Shown here piece by piece: positions 10,201 through 17,624 of a stretch of 64,000 bases of DNA (the first letter of the stretch is position 1; each line of letters begins with the position of its first letter). The stretch is taken from the NCBI GenBank assembly GCA_027485695.1, contig JAIXQO010000001.1:310001-374000 (forward strand), written 5' to 3'. Under the pieces are notes generated by a model. The model was given only the letters and a program-made list of their open reading frames with translations, had not been told where the DNA came from and did not search any database. The position numbers were made by a program, and so were the translations under genes. The DNA is from Pseudomonadota bacterium. GTDB lineage: Bacteria > Bdellovibrionota > UBA1018.

Positions 10201-10327
10201 CATGATGGAATGCTATGTTGAGATGGGCGAAACGCAGAATGCCCAAGCCGCTTTTGATAAATACCGGCAGCTCGAACCCGATGCTCCCGACCTTGCAGAA
10301 TACCGCAGGTTGCTGAATAAGCGGTAA
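7244..10327 (+). CDS. Large membrane-anchored TPR protein with an N-terminal GYF-like domain
   Basis: 1027 residues. Residues 3-60 (LYKVQHRSGRILGPVGIDRI... then EGPWISINAIPEI) resemble the GYF_2/DUF4339 type of small domain (GP, L..L, final W). A charged, low-complexity region of about 170 residues follows, then one hydrophobic segment around residues 232-250 (KIIVFAVGLYYLLDDY). The remaining 750 residues are a long series of 34-residue tetratricopeptide repeats (for example PYYLSLARRFDP-like A/B helices and WAEAKLYAAIANQKLKNFVGA). The likely topology is a cytoplasmic N-terminus with the TPR solenoid in the periplasm, suggesting a scaffold for an envelope assembly. The partner is unknown. It lies 40 bases upstream of serS and may be co-transcribed with it. 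Confidence 0.8.
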   Translation: MVGGPLYKVQHRSGRILGPVGIDRIKRLIKRRELQGTEVARRYPEGPWISINAIPEISELFLLHAQGKLRDPLDSMQTSYEPILSSSTAADRPQFQDSGATIVLTPEQKAKVVVDDSEQLTQLIGEGDESKTEMIQAGDLPEDGTQHGRGEIIRKKEPIQTKIELEGEPTRLTGNLPSTPVDHLQMMIDIPIEIDDSDPKIRKHINRVANEATVMVDRPKGLTKVVSRFPASQWLKIIVFAVGLYYLLDDYLEDDSGKSALARPQVILVQPKLPKLDNKKIDSKTSRDFYLAALKLYDRDTVKSYFNAIKLLTQAVTLDPSNVEAIALLASAYLNTIDSTNKDDAYFTVVGKLIEMSQAHHVDLPATVRAEVEFLIVTHRVQAAINRIQDYTKKNRNFDPIMFYYVSLAFAAKGDYTSAATYLNHYPDHQASSPRVAFLRGRIAEGLKDLDAAKVAYERALKINPEHATSKLALVRMANDRGELKEVSSEVVAMVKKPEYLSPLDMGRAYYYLGRLFEIEERWVEAAEAFERAIGFDKRQWDYRVEYFTALSNKKEIGDRAKQDARMYFFISEGEKALKRGESQEAMNYFLQARDTKPKSLLPIIKLGDFFFYKKDYVSARMNYEKAAKRDTKDPDIWSKYVDTLIQSYEWEEATQAISKFRRLAVSQSFIDKAQGDLLMKQSQFPEAQIFYKKAMQRESIDPDVYAAYGKSLIATRNYKEAPFYLSLARRFDPVGVDPALDTAKAIAESESIDAGIRYLQDELQQGELPRGDLLSGIAELYLKKGQLDQAEASVEQARLANPELAAPWRIKAQIHIARENTEKKALQHALDAYTSFIERNPSDPTGYFDRYSLFMKLANYDEAQHELERIQSFYPKYPNLHLYKGMMYSTMGNFKAAVPEYEFEIKQNERHTQAYLGAGKAYLELRNYESASKNLQMAMRLNPQWAEAKLYAAIANQKLKNFVGAIALFKSAAAIDSGNPLLYKRMMECYVEMGETQNAQAAFDKYRQLEPDAPDLAEYRRLLNKR

Positions 10328-10351
10328 TTGAAGCAGCAGTGAAAGCGGTAG

Positions 10352-11707
<1,356 letters not shown>

Positions 11708-11724
11708 AATTTCGATCATTCAGT

Positions 11725-11751
11725 AAAAGATTGGGAATTTCCCAATCTTTT
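11725..11751. terminator. Bidirectional hairpin terminator after serS
   Basis: Perfect 12-bp stem (AAAAGATTGGGA and its complement) with a 3-base loop, starting 17 bases after the serS stop. The A/T-rich foot gives a short T run on both strands. It separates serS from the tRNA gene. Confidence 0.7.
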
Positions 11752-11809
11752 GCTACGTTTTAGACATCAAACGACCACGCGTTTTTAACGAGTGTCCCCA
11801 AGAGTCTGC

Positions 11810-11899
11810 GGAAAGGTGGCAGAGTGGTCGAATGCACCGGTTTTGAAAACCGGCGACCGGGTAACCGGTCCGTGAGTTCGAATCTCACCCTTTCCGCCA
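11810..11899 (+). tRNA. tRNA-Ser (anticodon UGA)
   Basis: A 90-base cloverleaf. The acceptor stem GGAAAGG pairs with CCTTTCC, followed by discriminator G and an encoded CCA. The anticodon stem CCGGT/ACCGG closes a 7-base loop TTTGAAA with anticodon TGA. A long variable arm (class II tRNA) and the T-arm GTGAG-TTCGAAT-CTCAC are present. It reads UCA and related serine codons. The last 21 bases, from within the T-loop to CCA, are repeated exactly at 12141-12161. Confidence 0.97.
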
Positions 11900-12002
11900 T
11901 CCTTTTTTATCACCACAAAAAATCCTACTTACGCGACCTATCCACCCGTCCAGGGCACGGTCGCTAACGTACGTATTTTTTGTGGTGATAAAAAAGGATG
12001 GC
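11896..12002. repeat. Long perfect inverted repeat, unit 1, overlapping the tRNA 3' end
   Basis: A perfect 28-bp inverted repeat: 11896-11923 pairs with 11975-12002 with no mismatch, around a 51-base loop. The left arm begins with the GCCA that ends the tRNA. Inside the loop, at 11925-11940 and 11953-11969, are two core motifs (CTACTTACGCGACCTA and GGGCACGGTCGCTAACG) that recur in unit 2; GCGACC and GGTCGC within them can also pair. There is no classical T run after the stem, so a simple terminator is not an obvious reading. Confidence 0.8.
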
Positions 12003-12109
12003 CGCATGGGAGAGATTCGAACGAGATTTTCCGGCCCATCGAAATGACTCAATGTCATTTTGATGGGTAACCTGCGCAGGAAGCGTAGGTTAGGAAAATG
12101 TCCATGCGG
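12002..12109. ncRNA. Candidate structured element with three-way-junction fold (transcription not shown)
   Basis: A nested set of complementary segments fits one fold. P1 is CCGCATGG 12002-12009 with 12102-12109. P2 is TTTTCC 12027-12032 with GGAAAA 12093-12098. P3 is a 14-bp hairpin 12035-12048/12054-12067. P4 is a 10-bp hairpin 12068-12077/12083-12092. On the minus strand the outer end reads like a tRNA 3' end: T-loop TTCGAAT, then an acceptor-like CCATGCGG and CCA. However, the would-be T-stem (TCTCG/CTCTC) does not pair, so it is not a working tRNA. It may be a degenerate tRNA-derived element or a structured RNA. Confidence 0.5.
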
Positions 12110-12140
12110 AGCTTTTGAGCAGGAGCGAAAAAGCGAACGC

Positions 12141-12161
12141 CGAATCTCACCCTTTCCGCCA
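12141..12161 (+). repeat. Second copy of the tRNA-Ser 3' end
   Basis: Exact 21-base direct repeat of 11879-11899 (T-loop CGAAT through CCTTTCCGCCA), 262 bases downstream of the tRNA. It is again immediately followed by a long inverted repeat. This resembles the tRNA-tail repeats reported at the E. coli tyrT locus. A remnant integration site (att) is the alternative. Confidence 0.8.
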
Positions 12162-12364
12162 CTTCCTTCTCCATAAAAAATTAGAAACTGCTACTTACGC
12201 GACCTACGTGAGCGCATGAATCACCACAGGTGATTTTTGCGACGCGTGTCCGAGAGATGAAGTGAGGCATAGCCGAACGAGTCTCGGAGGACAACCGCCG
12301 AAAGGCGGTGGGGCACGGTCGCTAACGGGCGCATTTTCTAATTTTTTATGGAGAAGGAAGTGGC
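12158..12364. repeat. Long perfect inverted repeat, unit 2
   Basis: A perfect 30-bp inverted repeat, 12158-12187 with 12335-12364, enclosing 147 bases. The left arm starts with GCCA of the tRNA-tail copy, as in unit 1, but the rest of the arm differs from unit 1. The enclosed part begins and ends with the same core motifs as unit 1 (12191-12206 and 12311-12327). It contains further hairpins: AATCACC/GGTGATT, GTCCGAGA with TCTCGGAGGAC, and ACCGCC-GAAA-GGCGGT with a GNRA-type tetraloop. Confidence 0.75.
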
Positions 12365-12557
12365 AGATAGTGGGGAGTGAGAAGTCGAGAGAGCCGTAAG
12401 CGAACGGGAGTTCGACAAAAATAACAGGGAGGGATTCTTGGACGGAGTAGCCGACGACGGCGAGCGAGGGTGGAGCGAAGGATGCGACATCAATTCCTCG
12501 CGAATGAACGAGACCAAACTGTTGAATTAACGCACATCTGTTGCCTTTGATCAAACG
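12365..12557. other. Intergenic stretch without a supported gene
   Basis: Purine-rich, locally repetitive sequence (GAGCGAAGG, AGCGAACGGG-like words) between the second hairpin and the promoter region of the next gene. The minus-strand open frame here overlaps the hairpins and has no recognisable protein features. Nothing else is seen. Confidence 0.5.
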
Positions 12558-12622
12558 TGGCTACCAGTGGTACTCACTTTGGCTACCGATCCATTGACTT
12601 AAATACGGCTCAACTCTAATGC
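12558..12622 (+). promoter_or_regulatory. Candidate promoter and direct-repeat operator for the TIGR02147 gene
   Basis: Two direct copies of TGGCTACC at 12558-12565 and 12580-12587 are spaced 22 bases apart (two helical turns). They lie just upstream of a -35-like TTGACT at 12594-12599 and a weak -10 TAATGC at 12617-12622 (17-base spacer). The predicted start of transcription is almost at the ATG, and no Shine-Dalgarno is visible, so a leaderless message is possible. The arrangement fits an activator or autoregulator site; the binding protein is unknown. Confidence 0.4.
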
Positions 12623-12629
12623 TGTTCGC

Positions 12630-13439
12630 ATGTTGATGGAGCATACGAACTATCAAAGTTACCTAAAGGCAGTGCTCGCGGATCGCTTTTCTTCAAATCC
12701 TCGATACTCACAGCGGGCATTCGCAAGAAACCTTGGTCTCCATCAATCCATGGTATCGGCGATTTTTAGGAATGAAAAAAATCTTTCCCTTGATCGAGCC
12801 CCATTAGTTGCTGAAAAACTTGGTTTAAAAGGAACTGAAAGCGAATATTTTTGTCTGCTCGTCGAGTTAGAGTCAGCACGGCATTCGGAACATCGTGAAC
12901 GAGTCATTCAAAAAATGTCGCTATTAAATCCTAAAAAGTCAGCCGTTGATCTTAGTATTGATCATTTTAGGGTAATCTCTGATTGGTATCATTTTCCCAT
13001 CCTTCAAATGGTGGGAGAAAAAGGATTTTCTCAAGATCCCCAGCAAATAGGGAAAAGGCTAGGCATCTCAAAAATTGAAGTTGAAGTCGCTCTAACACGC
13101 CTGGAGAGACTTGAAATAATCGAAAGAGACCTAAATGGAAATTTTCGGAAAATAAACGAACGCATTCAATTCCAGTCATCCCAAAAATCTCAAGCTCTGC
13201 GTAAGTTTCATACTGAGATGCTCGATAGGGCGGTAAAGAGCCTCACAGAGCAATCCCCACAACAACGTCAGATCCAGACCCAAACTCTTCCTATAGATCC
13301 GATCGATTTGCCGAAAATTGACGAGCTCACAGATCAATTTTATGAGCGAGTCGTCAATCTTTGTAAAAAAGGAAGAAACCGCACACAGATGTACCACCTA
13401 GCCACAGTATTTTTTAACTTAACCCCGGAAAAGAGATGA
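12630..13439 (+). CDS. TIGR02147 family regulator (DUF4423)
   Basis: 269 residues, the usual length of the TIGR02147 family, which is largely restricted to Bdellovibrionota and Fibrobacteres. The N-terminus (NYQSYLKAVLADRF...YSQRAFARNLG...SMVSAIFRNEKNLSL) contains the family signature and a helix-turn-helix. The middle and C-terminal DUF4423 region carries FPILQM and a second winged-helix-like segment (ISKIEVEVALTRLERLEIIERD). It is presumed to be a DNA-binding regulator, although targets are not known for the family. The stop overlaps the next ATG (ATGA), so it is co-transcribed with the secreted protein. Base composition is more AT-rich than the nuo genes. The start could also be the ATG at 12636. 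Confidence 0.85.
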   Translation: MLMEHTNYQSYLKAVLADRFSSNPRYSQRAFARNLGLHQSMVSAIFRNEKNLSLDRAPLVAEKLGLKGTESEYFCLLVELESARHSEHRERVIQKMSLLNPKKSAVDLSIDHFRVISDWYHFPILQMVGEKGFSQDPQQIGKRLGISKIEVEVALTRLERLEIIERDLNGNFRKINERIQFQSSQKSQALRKFHTEMLDRAVKSLTEQSPQQRQIQTQTLPIDPIDLPKIDELTDQFYERVVNLCKKGRNRTQMYHLATVFFNLTPEKR

Positions 13440-14767
13440 AAATGAAGTACCCCTGTTTAGTTACAAGCCTTGTATTTAGTTTCCTTGTAGTTATCTCCAT
13501 GCACCAAGCCTCAGCACAAAAGATCCAATCATACTCAAAAGCTGCTTCAGAGTCCGGAGCAGGAACAAAAGGAGGGGGCTCCGGCATGGAATGGGATATC
13601 ATCGCCCGAATTCGTGATTTCCATTCGTTCTATGATCGTGGTGGCGTGAAGGCGATATCGGTAGAAGCGGCAAATAGAAAGGTCACTATTCCTTCGGGCT
13701 ATTTCGATCAAATGCGAGCGATCACGGATTTCCCAATTAACTCCAAACAGCACCCTATTCTGATCACTGTCGTGAGCGAGTATGAAAACGACGCTCTTCC
13801 CATCAGTCGTAAAGTCCTTTTCGGAAAGCAATGCACTTGGAACAAATCAGGTGAGAAACCAGAAATAGTCTGTGTCGATACTCGTTATGCCGTCGTACCT
13901 CAGGAAAGACGCGCTGAACTTATCCATCATGAAGTTGCAGGTATTCTAGGTTACGAAGGTGATCGTGAATCACAGCTGTCCCAACTCTATACAGGTTTTC
14001 TTAAGCCTATCGTCGAATTCCGTCTCGTCGTACCTCATCTCTATTCCTTAAATTCCGACGAAAAATGCAGTCTTTATTTCTATTTTGGCGGTTTCTCTTC
14101 GATGGAGTCTGGATTCGCAGTCGATGGAAATAATCGGTATTTCGGATTTCGTGATAAAACAATAGATGGAAATAATTTTGAAAAAACGCTAGCGCAACTT
14201 TCACGGAAAAGAAGACTCATCAGTCCCTATGACTATCCGATCTATCGAGAAGCTCTCGAGGCTAAGGGTTATACGCTATCTCCTACTGGAAAAGGTAGAT
14301 TTGAGGTTCATTGGACTGCCTACAAAAAGTTGAATTTAGGTTACCCAATGGAAGACGGGGACAGCCGCGTCTGGGTTGAAAACAGATTCGTTTTTGATCA
14401 AATTGAAATGACGGACGTTGATAGTGGCAAAAAAAGAAATTTGATTACTGCTCAATGGACATATGGAACAAAATTTATATCTTCAACATCTCACAGCTAT
14501 GGTGGATCCACTACAAGCAGGTCTTATATTCCGTATTTCCATGTCAATGATTTAAAACGTTCAGAAATTTCTGACCTTTCGTTCGGATCGAATGCAATTG
14601 ACCCTATTCGTGATGAAATATCGCATAGATATAGTGAGGCGAAAACTCCTGCAGAAAAAACAATGATAGAGCAAGAGTGGGATCTTAAATACCCTCTGTT
14701 TCGAAAGTTCACGATTGATCCTATTATGCTTATGATTGAGCGATTACCTTACTGTGGAGAAATCTAG
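13436..14767 (+). CDS. Secreted protein of unknown function
   Basis: 443 residues with a signal peptide (MKMKYPCLVTSLVFSFLVVISMHQASAQ, cut near residue 28), then a Gly/Ser-rich start (GAGTKGGGSGMEWD). No known domain is recognised. The segment AELIHHEVAGILGYEGD has an HHE pattern, but the following residues do not complete a metalloprotease motif. It is translationally coupled to the TIGR02147 regulator, and such regulators often sit beside exported proteins in this group of bacteria. AT-rich codon use suggests recent acquisition or low expression. Confidence 0.7.
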   Translation: MKMKYPCLVTSLVFSFLVVISMHQASAQKIQSYSKAASESGAGTKGGGSGMEWDIIARIRDFHSFYDRGGVKAISVEAANRKVTIPSGYFDQMRAITDFPINSKQHPILITVVSEYENDALPISRKVLFGKQCTWNKSGEKPEIVCVDTRYAVVPQERRAELIHHEVAGILGYEGDRESQLSQLYTGFLKPIVEFRLVVPHLYSLNSDEKCSLYFYFGGFSSMESGFAVDGNNRYFGFRDKTIDGNNFEKTLAQLSRKRRLISPYDYPIYREALEAKGYTLSPTGKGRFEVHWTAYKKLNLGYPMEDGDSRVWVENRFVFDQIEMTDVDSGKKRNLITAQWTYGTKFISSTSHSYGGSTTSRSYIPYFHVNDLKRSEISDLSFGSNAIDPIRDEISHRYSEAKTPAEKTMIEQEWDLKYPLFRKFTIDPIMLMIERLPYCGEI

Positions 14768-14852
14768 GTAGATTGACCTGTCATCGATAGCCGCATTGAG
14801 GACACAATAGCCTGCCATTATTGGGAGGGGCTGTATTCTAGGCATCAGGCTC

Positions 14853-15761
14853 TTACGCGATCCCCACCGCAACCGCCCAACTTGCGGCGAGAGAAATGAA
14901 AAGATAGATCGTGCTTCGAATCGCTTGTGTCCTCAATACGCGACTTCCGAGAGTCCAGATCAAAAATAGTTTTGAAACGTAGGACGAGAAGATCGAAATG
15001 GCGAGCAAACTACTGAGTAAATGGACTGAGACTTCCCGGAATTCGTGCAGTTGCACGTTTGCAATCACTGAACCATGAATATCAAAAAGTGAGACTAATA
15101 GAGTAATGACGACTACTCCACTTTGGCCAAATATATTCTGAAATATTTTGGAAACCAACAAGATCACTGCGATCAGTGCGGCGAGTTTTAGAACATTTAA
15201 AATCAGAAATTTTGCTTCTGTATGCGTTTCGTTCGAGGCGTTCGATTTTTTGTACCGAGTGAGGATCATTACGAACGTAGCCAAGATGGGTCCAATAAAA
15301 ACCAAAAGATTCCCTAGATGGATATCGGAAACACCGATGATGACCAAGGCTAGACCTTGAAACAGCATGGCACCGGTCGCAGATAGAAATGTGAGTATTT
15401 CAGTAGAAGCGTGAGTATCGGAGTTGTTTTTACTCGCTCTAGCAAGTGACGCAGTGGTCGCAGTGCTTGAAATAATACCACCCACGAATCCGGTGAGTAG
15501 AGCCTTCGTTCGGCTTCTAAAGTTCTGCGCCATGATGAATCCCGTGGCCTGAATCACTGTGAGTGCCAGGATCATGGTGGAGATCTTTTGGAGGCTGAAC
15601 AGCCCCCAGGGGTCTAGGGGCTCTTTTGGAGAGAAACCAGTGATGAGGCTCAACGCGACCACAGTTGAGGCGGGCATTAGCCAATTTTTTAAAACTATTT
15701 TCACGCGAATTTTCCAAAATTGAGGGTGATCGCTCGGAGGTTTGAACAGTACTGATCTCAT
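14853..15761 (-). CDS. DUF4010-family integral membrane protein (MgtC domain absent)
   Basis: 302 residues, about eight hydrophobic helices. The segment LDPWGLFSLQKISTMILALTV and the GGIISSTATTASLARASK motif are typical of the C-terminal DUF4010 half of MgtC/SapB-DUF4010 proteins. The N-terminal MgtC half, present in the usual proteins of about 400-430 residues, is missing and is not found upstream. A 34-codon frame, 15862 down to 15758, ends in an ATGA overlap with this start and could be a leader or a chance frame. Function in the family is unknown. Confidence 0.7.
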   Translation of the reverse strand: MRSVLFKPPSDHPQFWKIRVKIVLKNWLMPASTVVALSLITGFSPKEPLDPWGLFSLQKISTMILALTVIQATGFIMAQNFRSRTKALLTGFVGGIISSTATTASLARASKNNSDTHASTEILTFLSATGAMLFQGLALVIIGVSDIHLGNLLVFIGPILATFVMILTRYKKSNASNETHTEAKFLILNVLKLAALIAVILLVSKIFQNIFGQSGVVVITLLVSLFDIHGSVIANVQLHEFREVSVHLLSSLLAISIFSSYVSKLFLIWTLGSRVLRTQAIRSTIYLFISLAASWAVAVGIA

Positions 15762-15930
15762 GCGTTTAGATCCAACAAAACGATCTTAAAAGCGGAAACC
15801 CCCACGATATACTTATCCGACAAATGCCCAATACCCTGAAATAAATCGTGAAATCGGTCCATGGGGCACGAGCCCCATCGTCAATTGGTCCGGAAAAGAC
15901 GATGCTGAGCTCAGTCAGGAGACTATTTTT

Positions 15931-16428
15931 ATGAACCTTGCTCACCTTCATCTAGTTCTCAATCATGTCCCGGTGATCGGGATCCCGATCGCTCTCGCGT
16001 TCCTACTCTACGGTATCGTCGCCAAAAACATGCAGATTCGGCGGTTTGCACTCCTCGTGCTGATCACACTAGCTGCGGCCGTTCTGCCCGTTTACTTGAC
16101 CGGCGAGCCGGCCGAAAAAATTGTTGAGCATCTGCCAGGCGTGGCAGAGTCTTACATCGAGGCGCACGAAGAGGCCGCAGAGATCTCGCTGGTTCTGACG
16201 CTGTTCTCAGGAGTCGTCGCATTTGTTGCACTCTGGTTCCAGAAAAACGTTAAAATAGAACGCCTCGCCAACTTCATAGTCACGGGAGCTGCATCCATCG
16301 CAGTATTCAGTCTGATCTATACCGCTTATCTAGGTGGTAAAATCCGGCACAGCGAATTGCGTGATCGAGTTGCACAGCCAGTAGATACCGGATCAGAGAG
16401 TGTTGGAGAAAAGGATCAAGATGACTGA
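15931..16428 (+). CDS. Small integral membrane protein (DUF2231-like)
   Basis: 165 residues with four predicted membrane helices. The start MNLAHLHLVLNHVPVIGIPIALAFLLYG, with early histidines, resembles DUF2231-type membrane proteins, some of which are thought to bind heme. A good Shine-Dalgarno (CAGGAG) precedes the ATG. The last eight bases overlap the start of the LuxR-type gene, suggesting that the two products work together, perhaps as sensor and regulator. The family assignment is tentative. Confidence 0.6.
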   Translation: MNLAHLHLVLNHVPVIGIPIALAFLLYGIVAKNMQIRRFALLVLITLAAAVLPVYLTGEPAEKIVEHLPGVAESYIEAHEEAAEISLVLTLFSGVVAFVALWFQKNVKIERLANFIVTGAASIAVFSLIYTAYLGGKIRHSELRDRVAQPVDTGSESVGEKDQDD

Positions 16429-16948
16429 AGTACCGCTTTCCAGGAATGAACGACGATTCTTGGCCTCCGTGATGATTGCCATCGTATTTTTTGTTGGTGT
16501 CGATCTTCTGAATGATTCGATTGAGGGCGTGAAATTCTCTCACCTGTTGCTTGAGCTGACCGTTGCGCTCAGTGCCGGTGGCGGGTTTATGGTTCTGATG
16601 AAAGACTCATTTCGAAAATCGCATCAACTCGTCCGATCTCGAGAAAAGATTCTCGAAAGCGAACGTGAAGTCGAAAGGTGGAGGTTAGAATCGCAGAAAT
16701 ACATCGAGGGCCTCAGCGCTGCGATCGATAGCCAACTGAGTCGTTGGTCACTCTCTCCATCTGAGAAAGAAATTGCGCTTCTGATCTTGAAAGGGCTCAG
16801 CTTAAAAGAAATTGCCGTGCTCAGGAACACAGCAGAAAAAACGGTCCGTGCGCAATCAGTATCCATCTATTCTAAATCGGGACTTTCGGGGAGATCTGAG
16901 CTCGCGGCATTTTTCTTGGAAGATCTTTTAGTTGCTCCTCATAAATGA
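16421..16948 (+). CDS. Membrane-anchored LuxR-type HTH regulator
   Basis: 175 residues. Two hydrophobic helices (about residues 14-31 and 40-56) are followed by a charged coiled-coil segment (KILESEREVERWRLESQKY) and a C-terminal LuxR/GerE helix-turn-helix (LSPSEKEIALLILKGLSLKEIAVLRNTAEKTVRAQSVSIYSKSGL). There is no receiver domain, so it looks like a one-component regulator held at the inner membrane. I chose the ATG at 16421 because AAGGAT lies just upstream; a GTG at 16400 in frame is the alternative. It overlaps and probably partners the upstream membrane protein. Confidence 0.75.
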   Translation: MTEVPLSRNERRFLASVMIAIVFFVGVDLLNDSIEGVKFSHLLLELTVALSAGGGFMVLMKDSFRKSHQLVRSREKILESEREVERWRLESQKYIEGLSAAIDSQLSRWSLSPSEKEIALLILKGLSLKEIAVLRNTAEKTVRAQSVSIYSKSGLSGRSELAAFFLEDLLVAPHK

Positions 16949-17076
16949 ATCAGTCTGAAACGCTCGAATAGATCTCACTCTCACTGAAATAATTTGAAAC
17001 CTCCGCTTTGACTCGATAACTTTTGGTCATCAGTCATTAAAAATAAGACTCAGGCTCATCTTTCAAGGAGAAGAAT

Positions 17077-17559
17077 ATGATCCAGAATTGGTTTCTCAGT
17101 GTTGCATTGGCATTCTTAGTGATCGGACCCGCTTCCGCTGATCTTAAAGTGGGTGATCGCGTTGAATATGATTTGGTTTCCTGGGAAACCGGAGTTGAAC
17201 TCAAAGGTGAAGTCATTCGTGAGATTGTTTCTTACAATGCAAGTTCACGTCGTTTTACGATGCGCTCGGAAGCCCGGATTCCAGGAGAATCCCCAGAGAT
17301 TGTCACAGCCGAAGTAGATGACAGCGAATTCATGACTACTGCAGAACTCGATCATATCATGGCTAACTGCACGAGTTTTGGCGGTGTCGTCGAGAATTTC
17401 GTGATCCAAGGAGCGACGATCCCATCTTGCAAAGCTTCAGATGGTGGTGACGCCATTTGGTTTGCGCATGTTCCATTTGGAATCATCAAAATTTCGGAAA
17501 TTGGTTCAGCCGGTAAAGAAAGCACGGCGACGATCAGAAACTTCAACTTCGGTCCGTAA
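17077..17559 (+). CDS. Small exported protein of unknown function
   Basis: 160 residues with a clear signal peptide (MIQNWFLSVALAFLVIGPASA, cleavage near residue 21) and an AAGGAG ribosome site. The mature part is acidic and beta-rich (LKVGDRVEYDLVSWETG...) with two cysteines near residues 99 and 114 that could form a disulfide. No family is recognised. It is transcribed alone and ended by the terminator at 17582. Confidence 0.65.
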   Translation: MIQNWFLSVALAFLVIGPASADLKVGDRVEYDLVSWETGVELKGEVIREIVSYNASSRRFTMRSEARIPGESPEIVTAEVDDSEFMTTAELDHIMANCTSFGGVVENFVIQGATIPSCKASDGGDAIWFAHVPFGIIKISEIGSAGKESTATIRNFNFGP

Positions 17560-17581
17560 GGAATTTCTCGTTGTGAAATAG

Positions 17582-17620
17582 AACCTGGCAGCAACACACT
17601 CGTTGCTGCCAGGTTTTTTA
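17582..17620 (+). terminator. Rho-independent terminator
   Basis: Perfect 14-bp stem (AACCTGGCAGCAAC and complement), 6-base loop, then a T-rich tail. It ends the small exported protein gene and lies between convergent genes. Confidence 0.9.
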
Positions 17621-17624
17621 TTTC

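Noticed and set aside
12002-12109. A second tRNA gene on the minus strand
   Set aside because: The T-loop and CCA are present, but the T-stem does not pair and no anticodon arm of normal size fits.
11879-12161. attL/attR of an integrated island
   Set aside because: The tRNA-tail duplication fits, but no integrase gene or further copy was found; kept only as an alternative to a repeat array.
12204-12554. 116-codon minus-strand frame in the repeat region
   Set aside because: It overlaps the second inverted repeat, has no ribosome site and no protein family features.
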